From Hirschia sp964342355 (GTDB taxonomy: Bacteria > Pseudomonadota > Alphaproteobacteria > Caulobacterales > Hyphomonadaceae), in assembly GCA_964342355.1 (NCBI GenBank), contig CAYFFG010000019.1:1-64000 (forward strand): DNA of 64,000 bases, read 5' to 3'. The position numbers and the translations under genes were made by a program. Of the stretch, positions 53,320 to 62,129 are shown piece after piece. Under the pieces are notes generated by a model. That model was not told the DNA's origin. It was given only the letters and a program-made list of their open reading frames with translations, and searched no databases. How positions within the stretch are numbered: the stretch's first letter is position 1; each line of letters begins with the position of its first letter.

Positions 53320-53472
53320 ATGACCAATTTTAACAATACTCAACCTGTTAAGAATGAAGAAGAAGTCCGCCAGGGCGAAACCAAGCGCGGAATGCCGGTT
53401 GTCCTCGGTATTTCGACAATCGCTTCGGCTGCGCTCTTGTTAGCGCTCGTGGCGGGATGGAGCTTCGTCTAA
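53320..53472 (+). CDS. Small single-pass membrane protein (50 residues)
   Basis: A 50-codon frame starts seven bases after a perfect ribosome site (AAGGAGG). The protein has a polar N-terminus rich in N, Q, E and K, then one membrane segment (PVVLGISTIASAALLLALVA) and ends GWSFV. The motif RQG-x-x-x-R-G-x-PVVL recalls small membrane proteins of alphaproteobacteria without known role. It lies between the lyase and ArsC-like genes. The strong start signal makes it likely to be made. Confidence 0.7.
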   Translation: MTNFNNTQPVKNEEEVRQGETKRGMPVVLGISTIASAALLLALVAGWSFV

Positions 53473-53579
53473 TTTTTAAAGGGTCGTATCGACCTTTTAG
53501 CGGATATCACGATATAACGCGCAGAGTGTCGCCGGGCGTCTTGGCGGCCTATGTGCGTCCTAAAAAAACAGGTGTCCGC

Positions 53580-53927
53580 ATGACCTATGTTCTCTTGCAC
53601 AATCCAGCATGCTCAAACTCCCGCAATGGTCTTGCCTTGCTGGAAGAAAAAGGCGTGGATGTTGAAGTGCGCAAATACATGAACGCCTCTGATAAACTCT
53701 CAGAAGAAGAATTACGCAATATAGCGAAAATGATGGGGGATGTGTCGCCTCATGAATTTTCCCGTCCGAAAAACATTCAGTCTGAAGGCCTCAAAGAGGA
53801 CATGACAGATGATGAATTGTTTGCAGCGATGGCGGACAACCCAAAAATCATTCAACGTCCGATCGGCATTTGTAATGGTAAAGCCGCGTTAGGACGCCCA
53901 AATGAGAAACTGCTCGACATCCTTTAG
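53580..53927 (+). CDS. ArsC-family (arsenate-reductase-like) protein
   Basis: The 115-residue protein has the ArsC thioredoxin-like fold, with cysteine 11 in LLHNPACSNSRNGLALLEE and the anion-binding RPIGICNGKAALGRP. Glutaredoxin-dependent ArsC proteins reduce arsenate; Spx/YffB-like relatives do not. No arsB or arsR is near, so a housekeeping YffB-like role is possible. The ATG at 53580 begins the conserved domain. Confidence 0.82.
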   Translation: MTYVLLHNPACSNSRNGLALLEEKGVDVEVRKYMNASDKLSEEELRNIAKMMGDVSPHEFSRPKNIQSEGLKEDMTDDELFAAMADNPKIIQRPIGICNGKAALGRPNEKLLDIL

Positions 53928-53943
53928 AGCGAGGCAAAGATAA

Positions 53944-55053
53944 TTGAACCAATCACTCAAGGATGCGCTGGCTGGCGCTTTTGGGGACGACATCAGGGAG
54001 AAAGCGAAGATGAAAGCGAATCCGGGCAATTTTTTTGAAGACTTCTACATTGGTCAGGAGATTGTGCACGCGACGCCGAAAACTGTCACGGAAGGCGATG
54101 CGGCGCTCTATACGGGCCTGACCGGTAGCCGGTACGCGCTGTTCTCTGCTGATCGTTTTGCTCAGGATTGCGGACTGGAAGCGGCGCCAATCGACCCGTT
54201 GCTTGCGTTTCATGTCGTATTTGGCAAAACCGTGCCGGATATTTCGCTCAACGCTGTGGCGAACCTTGGCTATGCGGACGGAAATTTCATTCAGCCAGTC
54301 TACCCGGGTGACACGTTGAATTCAGTTTCAACCGTGATCGGATTGAAGGAAAACTCCAATGGTAAGACCGGCGTGGTGTATGTGCGCACTACAGGCCTTA
54401 ACCAGAATGATGAGATTGTCCTTTCATATGTGCGCTGGGTGATGGTGCGTAAGCGCGATGAAAATGCGCAGGCGCCGGAAACAGTTATCCCGGAACTGCC
54501 AGAGGCTGTATCCGGATCTGACCTCTCTTTACCGCTCATGGATACGTCAGCATACGATTACACACTGGCCGGCAGTCCGCATGCATATGAAGATTATGAA
54601 GTCGGCGAAAAGATTGACCACGTGGACGCATTCACTGTGGAAGAAGCTGAGCACCAGATCGCGACGCGCCTTTATCAGAACACGGCAAAAGTTCACTTCA
54701 ACCAGCACGAACAGGCACAGGGCCGTTTCGGCAAGCGCTTGATCTATGGCGGTGTGGCGATCTCGCTAGCGCGGTCGATCGCGTTTAACGGTCTGGCGAA
54801 CGCAGCTGAAATTATTGCGATTAATGCAGGCGCGCATGTCAATCCGCTGTTTGCTGGCGACACGGTGTATGCTTGGTCAGAAGTGCTTGAGAGAGCTGAG
54901 TTGTCTGAGGGGCTTGGTGCGCTGCGCCTGCGTCTGGTGGCGACTAAGGACCGTCCATGTGCCGATTTCCCTTATAAGGGGGAGGACGGCAAATACCTGC
55001 CAGAGGTTATTCTGGACTTTGACTATTGGGCGGCGATCCCGCGCAAGGGATAA
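53944..55053 (+). CDS. MaoC-type double hot-dog dehydratase, mesaconyl-CoA hydratase-like
   Basis: The protein (369 residues from TTG 53944, or 347 from ATG 54010) has two hot-dog modules: NPGNFFEDFYIGQEIVHATP, then GKTVPDISLNAVANLGYADG and the second at YEDYEVGEKIDHVDAFTVEE with QNTAKVHFNQH and LIYGGVAISLARSIAFNGLA. This follows mesaconyl-CoA hydratase (beta-methylmalyl-CoA dehydratase) of the ethylmalonyl-CoA pathway closely, as I recall that sequence. The TTG start has a weak GAGG site; ATG 54010 has GGGAG and fits known starts. The upstream codons look coding, so I give the longer form. Confidence 0.83.
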   Translation: MNQSLKDALAGAFGDDIREKAKMKANPGNFFEDFYIGQEIVHATPKTVTEGDAALYTGLTGSRYALFSADRFAQDCGLEAAPIDPLLAFHVVFGKTVPDISLNAVANLGYADGNFIQPVYPGDTLNSVSTVIGLKENSNGKTGVVYVRTTGLNQNDEIVLSYVRWVMVRKRDENAQAPETVIPELPEAVSGSDLSLPLMDTSAYDYTLAGSPHAYEDYEVGEKIDHVDAFTVEEAEHQIATRLYQNTAKVHFNQHEQAQGRFGKRLIYGGVAISLARSIAFNGLANAAEIIAINAGAHVNPLFAGDTVYAWSEVLERAELSEGLGALRLRLVATKDRPCADFPYKGEDGKYLPEVILDFDYWAAIPRKG

Positions 55054-55068
55054 CAGGACCAGTAGCAC

Positions 55069-55488
55069 ATGAACGGATTTGAAATGGCAGCCATTGCGAT
55101 GGCTGTCATTTTATCAGCCATTGTTCGCATTGTCCGTACCGATGCTTGCTGGAAGGCAGTGGATGAGGGGTATGCGACAGCTGAACATTTGCGTGACCTG
55201 ACGGGCATATTCAAACGCTCTGACCTTCAGGACGTTATCGGATTGCCGACGCTGGACGGTGTTTTTCACGTCACACGCGAAGATGTAGAGCGCGCTAGGC
55301 GGCCTACTGGTTATCTGATGGGGCATATCAAGCTGGATACAGCGGCGCTGGGTGTCGCCGTAATTGGTCTTGTCTGGAAACCTTATGGTTTTGTGGGTGA
55401 CCTTCTGAATGCTGGAATAATCTTAGCAGCGCTCTACCAAATTTCAGGGTGGATTGTGAGTTTTCAGTTGCTTAACGACCGTAGTTAA
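55069..55488 (+). CDS. Hypothetical membrane protein
   Basis: The 139-residue protein has a hydrophobic N-terminus (FEMAAIAMAVILSAIVRIV), a soluble middle (40-85) and two further membrane segments near 98-120 and 122-135 (TAALGVAVIGLVWKPYGF, LLNAGIILAALYQISGWIV). I recognise no family. It begins 15 bases after the hydratase and may be cotranscribed. Confidence 0.6.
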   Translation: MNGFEMAAIAMAVILSAIVRIVRTDACWKAVDEGYATAEHLRDLTGIFKRSDLQDVIGLPTLDGVFHVTREDVERARRPTGYLMGHIKLDTAALGVAVIGLVWKPYGFVGDLLNAGIILAALYQISGWIVSFQLLNDRS

Positions 55489-55608
55489 TAGTCAGTCGCA
55501 TATGCAATCTCACCAGTGCGGTGTTTAAGCGTACTGGATATAGTGGGCTATATTATGTATACCCGCCGGGTTTTTCGCGAATGATCCGGTGCTGGAGGCT
55601 GGTTGAGC

Positions 55609-57222
55609 ATGGAAGCTGAAATGGCTGACGAAAGCGCGTCCAAGCGTACAGAGCCGACAAAAAAAGAAGTTCAGATCACGCTCTTATCCGTGATGGTTGT
55701 ATTTTTGTTGTCGGCGCTGGACCAGACAATTGTCTCTACCGCGATGCCGCGGATCATTGCAGACCTTCAGGGATTGGACGTTTATGCCTGGGTCACAACC
55801 AGCTACCTTCTGACATCAACGGTCATGGTGCCGATATGGGGAAAACTCGGCGATATGTTTGGCCGAAAACCCATATTGATACTCGGTGTGGCGATCTTTG
55901 TGTTCGGGTCCTGGCTTTGCGGAGTTGCGGGTGAATTTGGCGATATGCCCGTCATTGGCGATGGCATGATGCAGCTCATTGTGTTTCGCGGCATTCAAGG
56001 CATTGGCGGCGGCGCGTTGTTTACGACAGCGTTCGCAATCATCGCTGATTTGTTTTCACCGCGCGAACGCGCCAAATATGCAGGCCTGTTCGGGGCGGTA
56101 TTTGGACTGGCAAGTGTGATTGGTCCCATTGTTGGCGGCTATTTTACCGATCATGGCTCGATGGAAATCGCCGGATTACATGTCGCCGGATGGCGATGGG
56201 TGTTTTACGTCAACCTGCCACTGGCATTGCCAGCATTGGCGCTGATCGTTTTGAAAATGCCCTCGCTTGGGCACAAGGGTGGCGGGCAGATTGACTATCT
56301 TGGCGCCGTGCTCGTTGTGTTGGCCTTGGGGGCGCTGATGCTAGGTCTGACCTGTGGGGGCACTGAAGGCTGGAGCTCGCCGGGCGTGATTGTTTCGATG
56401 CTGATTGCCCTGATAGCAGGCGCAGGTTTCCTTTATGTCGAACAATATGTCGCCGCAGACCCGATATTGCCTCTGAGCCTTTTTAAAGTACGAGCTTTCA
56501 ATACCACGATGATCTCGACTTTTGTTCTGGCGATGGCGTTTATGGGCACCATCATTTACATGCCGGTATACCTGCAGCTGTCGCTGGGGATTGGGGCCAC
56601 AAATAGCGGTCTGACCATGTTGCCGCTCATGATGGGGCTCATCTTTGGGGCCGCCGTTTCAGGGCGGGTTGTATCAGCAACCGGTAAGTATAAACCAATC
56701 CTCATCGGCGGCGTGACGCTGCAGTTGATCGGACTGTTCCTGCTCTCAAGGCTAACTGCTGAATCTGCACAATGGGATGTTATCTGGCGTCTTGCGTTGG
56801 TCGGATTGGGAATTGGTCCGACCCAGAGCATTTTCAACATCGTCGCTCAAAGCGCTGCGCCAATCACCCAGATTGGGGTCGCAACATCGACGACCATGTT
56901 CCTGCGCCAGACGGGCGGACTGATTGGCGTCAGCATTTTCGGCGCGATAATGACAGCCCACCTTACGGCTTACCTAAGCCGCATTGCGCCTCCTGGGATG
57001 GAAATCGACTTAGGGCAAATGCGTTCGTTTGCTGTGGCGCGCGAGGGCGGGGAAGCGTTCGAGCCGCCAAAATTCCTGGCTGATGCGTTTGCAGATTCCA
57101 TGAGTTATATTTTTGTTGGCGCGATTATTGTGGTCGCAATTGGCTTGATTGCGGTATTTACCATCCCGAAAATTGAGTTGCGTAGCCGCATGGCGCCGTC
57201 AAAAAAGCCAGCAGATGCTTAA
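55609..57222 (+). CDS. MFS drug exporter, DHA2 (14-helix) family
   Basis: The 537-residue protein has about 14 membrane segments and the DHA2 motifs LDQTIVSTAMPRIIADLQG, WGKLGDMFGRKPIL (motif A), FRGIQGIGGGALFTTAFAI and GLFGAVFGLASVIGPIVGGY (motif C, antiporter). It would export drugs or lipophilic compounds in exchange for protons. GGAGG lies before ATG 55609. The stop overlaps that of the convergent DUF2157 gene in TTAA. Confidence 0.9.
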   Translation: MEAEMADESASKRTEPTKKEVQITLLSVMVVFLLSALDQTIVSTAMPRIIADLQGLDVYAWVTTSYLLTSTVMVPIWGKLGDMFGRKPILILGVAIFVFGSWLCGVAGEFGDMPVIGDGMMQLIVFRGIQGIGGGALFTTAFAIIADLFSPRERAKYAGLFGAVFGLASVIGPIVGGYFTDHGSMEIAGLHVAGWRWVFYVNLPLALPALALIVLKMPSLGHKGGGQIDYLGAVLVVLALGALMLGLTCGGTEGWSSPGVIVSMLIALIAGAGFLYVEQYVAADPILPLSLFKVRAFNTTMISTFVLAMAFMGTIIYMPVYLQLSLGIGATNSGLTMLPLMMGLIFGAAVSGRVVSATGKYKPILIGGVTLQLIGLFLLSRLTAESAQWDVIWRLALVGLGIGPTQSIFNIVAQSAAPITQIGVATSTTMFLRQTGGLIGVSIFGAIMTAHLTAYLSRIAPPGMEIDLGQMRSFAVAREGGEAFEPPKFLADAFADSMSYIFVGAIIVVAIGLIAVFTIPKIELRSRMAPSKKPADA

Positions 57223-58229
57223 GCTTTCGCTGTGTGGCCTCTGAGCCAATTGTCAAAACGTGCGACGCCAACCGCTGCGCCTACCATGCTGAGACCGGCA
57301 AAGACCAGGATGATTGGTTCTGCGCCCAATGTTTCAAACAGCTGTGTGTAGAAATGGATGGCCAGGAAAACGAGTGCGGTGTTGGCAAGAAAACGGCGAT
57401 GATCGCGTGTGCCTAACCAGATGCATCCGCCCAGCAACGCAGCCCAGCCAAGTGAAAACACGGCTTCAGGGACATTGATGGCGCTGTTGCGCCAGGCTTC
57501 ATATGCTTCCCAGTCGTAATTGGCTTTGTAGTCAGGTTTTTGCCAATGCTCCAGCAGGCGATCCCCCCATAACGACCCGACCCAGAAAGCAAAGTTGAGC
57601 ATGAAGAAAGCCACACGCGCAGCAATAGTGGATATGCCTTCATAGATCGGTGGAATTTTGTCTCGCAGGAAGTAAAGTCCGCCCGCCATCGCGCTGAAAA
57701 CAAAGATGGAGATTGTAGGTTCTTCAACGAAAAGCGCATAACTGGCGTGCCAATAAGCTGTGCCTGATCCGATCAGCGCGCCAATGGCCAGCGGAGACAA
57801 TGCGGCTAGAAATCCCTGTCTGAAAAAGATAGCCGCAGCGGTAAACAGGATTGCGCTCAAAAGCTGAGGCGTCCAGTCGGGCATGGTTTCTGGGTGTTCA
57901 TAGGCTTGCCATCCCATCCAGCCAGACAGGCCAAGACAGCCCATGATTATGAGACCGTGAGACAGGACGCGCCATTCCGTAGATGGCTGCATGTAGATCG
58001 CTGCGCCTCCACCCAAGGCGACGAGCGCGAGGATCAATCCCGTTGTGGCTGATGGTTCAAGTGCGATAACGCCAGCAGCAACTGCGATAGCGCCGAAAAT
58101 CATCAATATGTTTATGATAGCTTGTAGCTGACGACTTTGGACCGCAAAGCCGGCGAGACGATCAGCCTCAGCTGTTGTCAGTTCGCCGTCTTCGACGAGT
58201 TGATCCAGATCAAGGGTCACACGTTTCAT
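57219..58229 (-). CDS. DUF2157 membrane protein
   Basis: The 336-residue protein starts with a short soluble head (LDLDQLVEDGELTTAEADRL) typical of DUF2157, then about nine hydrophobic segments (for example IINILMIFGAIAVAAGVIAL and TTGLILALVALGGGAAIYM). The family has no known reaction. The ATG at 58229 is preferred over the frame start at 58271. Confidence 0.78.
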   Translation of the reverse strand: MKRVTLDLDQLVEDGELTTAEADRLAGFAVQSRQLQAIINILMIFGAIAVAAGVIALEPSATTGLILALVALGGGAAIYMQPSTEWRVLSHGLIIMGCLGLSGWMGWQAYEHPETMPDWTPQLLSAILFTAAAIFFRQGFLAALSPLAIGALIGSGTAYWHASYALFVEEPTISIFVFSAMAGGLYFLRDKIPPIYEGISTIAARVAFFMLNFAFWVGSLWGDRLLEHWQKPDYKANYDWEAYEAWRNSAINVPEAVFSLGWAALLGGCIWLGTRDHRRFLANTALVFLAIHFYTQLFETLGAEPIILVFAGLSMVGAAVGVARFDNWLRGHTAKA

Positions 58230-58319
58230 GAGCAGGTCTTCCTGAACAGTTTGTAAGGAAGTTGCTGACACAAACCGGCAAAAATGGGGCGAGGAACAGG
58301 CTTTAAACGGTAAGACTGG

Positions 58320-58982
58320 TTAGAGGTGGGTAAGCGCCCAGGCCAATGTCGCAGAATAAGCAACGAGCATGGCGCCTGCTTTAGAGAGTGCGGCGCCTGC
58401 GCGTGTGCGCACGATTGAGACGCTAGCCTGGGAAGCGACTGTGGAAATGGCCTCGGCAATCTGGTTGGAGATGTCTTCTGCAGAATAACGCGACAAAGCA
58501 ATCCAGTATTTCACCTTTTTGTCCTGAGTCTCGTTCATGACCTGCTCATAAGCATTGTCGAACACGTTTGTGGCCACCATTTCCCGAAGCGATTGGAAAA
58601 GGTTCCATTCATGCTTTCGCGCATATTGGAAGAGTGTTCTTGCTTGTGGATACAGCGTCCATAGATCGCGCAGAAAGAACATGGCTAGCGCTAAAGCGAC
58701 GATGATTGCCATTGCTTCACGGCTGTAAAAGTCAGCATATCGACCTCCAATAATCAGTGCGATAAAACCTGCCTTGAAAAGGATATTGCGGATAAAGCCG
58801 CGTAACTGGTCCTTGATGAAAGTATCTATCTGCTCTTCAAGCTGGACCAGCGCATTGTGCTCGGCTTCCAGGATTTTAGCTTCGATCTTTTTTTCAATAC
58901 GCCGGTCAAGTTCGTTGCGCGCAAGCGCTGCGCCGCCAGAAATAGCGGCTGCGGCGACACCTATGACCCGAAGAAATGACAT
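58320..58982 (-). CDS. Hypothetical membrane-associated protein
   Basis: The 220-residue protein has a hydrophobic start (FLRVIGVAAAAISGGAAL), a charged helical stretch likely to form a coiled coil (ELDRRIEKKIEAKILEAEHN, about 24-60), two membrane segments (about 66-82 and 90-106) and a hydrophobic C-terminus. I recognise no family. It reads in the same direction as DUF2157 and may share its transcript. Confidence 0.6.
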   Translation of the reverse strand: MSFLRVIGVAAAAISGGAALARNELDRRIEKKIEAKILEAEHNALVQLEEQIDTFIKDQLRGFIRNILFKAGFIALIIGGRYADFYSREAMAIIVALALAMFFLRDLWTLYPQARTLFQYARKHEWNLFQSLREMVATNVFDNAYEQVMNETQDKKVKYWIALSRYSAEDISNQIAEAISTVASQASVSIVRTRAGAALSKAGAMLVAYSATLAWALTHL

Positions 58983-59024
58983 ATCTGGAATTTAAGCGTT
59001 TTCGATGTTGATCCCAAGAGGCGA

Positions 59025-59933
59025 TTATTCGTCTTCTGCGCAGGTAACCGGATCAACATATAATGGGGATTTGGGAGCTAGCTCGCGCGCTTTATCCTGT
59101 GCGGTGTCTGCTTCTGCGCAATTGCCAATCGCGCCGAGTGCGCGGGCTGTCGCAAAATGGATGTCTGCATTTTCGGGCTCAAGTTCGAGGGCCTTCTGGC
59201 AGTAAGGCAAGCCGTCTTTTGCCTCACCCATGCGTGTGAGCAGGTCGCAATGGCTTGTCAGAAACAATGTGTTGTCCGGTTGAGCTGAAACGATTTCGGC
59301 GCTGAAAACCAGAGCAGCGTCATAGGCGCCAATAGCAGCAAGCAGACCGGCGCGACGTGCGCCATCCATCAGTGTCTTGACTGGCAGGTTTTCAAATTTT
59401 TCCAGCACATGATCGGCTTCCGGCATGTCCAGCGAAACCATTACGGGGGCGAGGACTTCCAGCAGGGGAACGAGCAATTCATCGTCCAGTTCAATATCAC
59501 GACCACCGCCGAGCACGCCTTCATTGATCCAGCGCATGGCGAAGGCTGCATGGTTACGCGCCTTTTTATCCTGGCCAGTACGCCAATAGGCGCTGGCGCG
59601 CAGAGCGTGGGAATAAGCGTCTAAGAGATCTGGGCCGCCATCGGCTGGTGTGGAAAGGTCAAAGAAACGCGCAGCTGAAGCAATGTCTCCATTGGCGAAC
59701 GCCTGTGCGCCTAAATTGGAATATGCCATCATGGATAGCTGGCTGCCTGGATCGACTTCTCTTGCGCAGGCTGTCCAGTATTCAGGTTGATCAAACGCCT
59801 GCTGACAGGATTGAGGTATGTCCTGGTTCTGTTGGGATGGTTCGCTTTCCTGGGCCAGGGCGACACCTGCGATCGTTATCGAGGCTGCTACGGACAACAG
59901 GATGGAAATAGGCGGGCGTTTCTTATATGGCAC
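59025..59933 (-). CDS. Secreted TPR-repeat protein
   Basis: The 302-residue precursor is best started at GTG 59933, with AAGGAG seven bases upstream and a clean signal peptide (ISILLSVAASITIAGVALAQ). The mature part has helical repeats, including a typical TPR (KDGLPYCQKALELEPENADI), and a likely cysteine pair (SCQQAF, WTACAREV). It would act as a periplasmic scaffold. The longer frame to 60011 lacks a ribosome site. Confidence 0.72.
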   Translation of the reverse strand: MPYKKRPPISILLSVAASITIAGVALAQESEPSQQNQDIPQSCQQAFDQPEYWTACAREVDPGSQLSMMAYSNLGAQAFANGDIASAARFFDLSTPADGGPDLLDAYSHALRASAYWRTGQDKKARNHAAFAMRWINEGVLGGGRDIELDDELLVPLLEVLAPVMVSLDMPEADHVLEKFENLPVKTLMDGARRAGLLAAIGAYDAALVFSAEIVSAQPDNTLFLTSHCDLLTRMGEAKDGLPYCQKALELEPENADIHFATARALGAIGNCAEADTAQDKARELAPKSPLYVDPVTCAEDE

Positions 59934-60092
59934 GTCGCGTCTCCTTGAAGTGCTTTGTTTTATAGCGGTGATTGCGCATTTGATCGCCATATGACGCGCT
60001 AAACGGGCCAAATTGTGTCGACGACCTGTTCATCACATATTTCATGTTTGCTTTCATAAAATGAACAAACTTCATCTGGCATAGAGCGGACC

Positions 60093-60521
60093 ATGAACAA
60101 TACGTCCCAGAATCAGATTTATCAGATGTTCCTTTTCGTCTCTGGCGCGCTGTTTGGCGGCATGCTGGCGTTTTTCTGTTGGGGCATGCTGACACCTGGT
60201 GACCCGTCAAAGACTTTGTTGCCGGATCTCGTGCCACATCAGGATAAGGTTCTACATTTCATTGCTTTTGGCATGATGGCGGCGCCAAGCGCTGCCGCTT
60301 TCCCGCGCAGCCGTATCGCATTTCTAGTGATGAGTTTTGTTGCGCTCGCAGGAGGGGTGGAAGTCGCACAGGCTGTTGGCGGGAGCGGACGATCAGGGTC
60401 TTGGATCGATTTTGCTTGCAGCGCTGCGGGAGCCATTTTGGCGTGTATTGTTGTTATTTGGATGAAAGACAAGGTCACCAAAAAGATTGGCCGGAACACA
60501 CACTCATCCGAAATCGCCTAA
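60093..60521 (+). CDS. VanZ-family membrane protein
   Basis: The 142-residue protein has about four membrane segments and the VanZ-like pattern HQDKVLHFIAFGMMAAPSAA and GGVEVAQAV with SWIDFACSAAGAILA. The family is named after a teicoplanin-resistance factor, but most members are unstudied. In 60522-60716 there is only a short TTCCC/GGGAA stem before the macro-domain gene. Confidence 0.75.
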   Translation: MNNTSQNQIYQMFLFVSGALFGGMLAFFCWGMLTPGDPSKTLLPDLVPHQDKVLHFIAFGMMAAPSAAAFPRSRIAFLVMSFVALAGGVEVAQAVGGSGRSGSWIDFACSAAGAILACIVVIWMKDKVTKKIGRNTHSSEIA

Positions 60522-60716
60522 AAGGCGAAAACAAGGCAGCTAATTCCCTTATTTTGGGAAAAGTTGCCCAATTTGCTCCAACTAATACATTGATGCTTCG
60601 CTTCGGTGAGAGTGCGGCAAGCCATCCCGATTGCAATGTGTGAAATGCTTTGTTGTTTGCTTCGCGCCTGTGGTTAATATGTGCTTGCATAGTCGCCAGA
60701 CACGCGGGTGGGATCA

Positions 60717-62129
60717 ATGACGACACACGACGGTGAACAGTTCGCAGGGGGGAGTGCTTCTAGCACGCAAGCGGACCTAAGGGTGAGGCTATTAAAGCTT
60801 GATGACCCGGCCCAGGATTTCGACAACGCGGATCTGGTTCTCATCACACCCTTTGATGATGTGGAACGTCAAGCGTTTGTGAACTTCTACGAAGAAGTGA
60901 TCGCCCCGGCGGTTTTGCGCGCCAGGCAATCGCTCAATCAACCCGTAAATGTGGTTGTGCTTAATCCGATTTTACGTGGCTTGAATGTCGATCATGAAAG
61001 CGCTTATCGGGTTCTGCATGAGGCGGAAATCGTTATAGCTGACGTGACGGGGGCTGACCTCAATGTGATCAGCGCTTTGGCTATGCGGCAATGCTTGTCA
61101 AAAGGCGCAACGATTCCTCTGCTGCGCAAACGCGGTGACGATGTTCTGCCATTTAACATATCGCGAACTGTGCTGACGGCTGAAACCCCAGATGAACGGA
61201 TCAGCGCTCAAGCGGCGATCTATACTGAAATAACTGCGGCGATGAGCGCTATGCCCTCGCGGGGGTATGCAAGCCCGGTACATATGTCGCTCACGGCTCT
61301 GCGTCTTGACCTGCGCGGCTCTCAACCACGCGCTGACCAAAAGCCGGACTATAAGCTTGTGTCGTTCAAGCCAAGCCAGCAACGTTCTGGCGCGACGCCG
61401 CCACGATTTGAGATTGCTTTAGGTGACATTCGCCGGGTGACGGACATAGATGTGTGGGTCAATCCGGAAAACACACATATGGAAATGGCGCGGGTGTTCG
61501 AACCTTCTATTTCCGGGATCATCCGACATCTGTCTGCCAAGTGGTCTGAACCTGGTGAGCGCTCAGATGACTTCATCCGTCGCAAACTCGCCGAAGCAAC
61601 GTCTGGAGACATGTTGCCGCCTGGCGCCGCTGTGATGACGAAATGCCGGGGCGATCTGTATGAAAACCATCACGTCAAACGTGTGGTTCATGTGGCGGCT
61701 GTTCATATTCAGGGACAGGGGCCGGGAGCCGGTTATCGGGTGATCAATGATGTGGGCGTGTGTGTCGCCAATGCGCTAGCGGCGGTAGATGATTTCAACG
61801 ACAGCCTGATCGGACAGGGCAGAAACAGGCTGACCAGCGTTATTACGCCATTGCTGGGGGTTAGCACCTCGCCGCATGAGGCCTTTGAGAATGTTCTCTC
61901 TATGCTGCGCCATTCTGTGAACCATTTTGAAGCGCGGCCTAATTCAAAGATAAAACGCTTCGTCCTGTTAGCTTACACCGGCGAAGACCGGCGATTGATC
62001 CGCAAAGCGCTCAAGCAGGTGCCACAACTGGATGGGGCATCGCTGGATACGATTGAAGATGATCCCGATACGCCAAAGCTAGACCTGATTTCAACTGACG
62101 AAGAGGGCGGAGACGATGTTCAAGCGTAA
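60717..62129 (+). CDS. Nucleoside-deoxyribosyltransferase-like + macro domain protein
   Basis: The 470-residue soluble protein has two modules. Residues about 35-160 match the NDT-like (deoxyribohydrolase/TIR-related) fold: ADLVLITPFDD, a helix, ESAYRVLHEAEIVIADVTGA, then LNVISALAMRQCLSKGATIP. In active relatives the last segment reads NPNVFYELG; here the glutamate position is alanine, so catalysis is doubtful. Residues about 228-440 form a divergent macro domain: EIALGDIRRV, WVNPENTHMEMARVF, KRVVHVAAV, SVITPLLGVSTSPHEAF, RFVLLAYTG. Macro domains bind or hydrolyse ADP-ribose and related nucleotides. The gene overlaps the start of a membrane patatin gene by 14 bases, so the two are coupled. 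Function is inferred as nucleotide sensing. Confidence 0.75.
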   Translation: MTTHDGEQFAGGSASSTQADLRVRLLKLDDPAQDFDNADLVLITPFDDVERQAFVNFYEEVIAPAVLRARQSLNQPVNVVVLNPILRGLNVDHESAYRVLHEAEIVIADVTGADLNVISALAMRQCLSKGATIPLLRKRGDDVLPFNISRTVLTAETPDERISAQAAIYTEITAAMSAMPSRGYASPVHMSLTALRLDLRGSQPRADQKPDYKLVSFKPSQQRSGATPPRFEIALGDIRRVTDIDVWVNPENTHMEMARVFEPSISGIIRHLSAKWSEPGERSDDFIRRKLAEATSGDMLPPGAAVMTKCRGDLYENHHVKRVVHVAAVHIQGQGPGAGYRVINDVGVCVANALAAVDDFNDSLIGQGRNRLTSVITPLLGVSTSPHEAFENVLSMLRHSVNHFEARPNSKIKRFVLLAYTGEDRRLIRKALKQVPQLDGASLDTIEDDPDTPKLDLISTDEEGGDDVQA

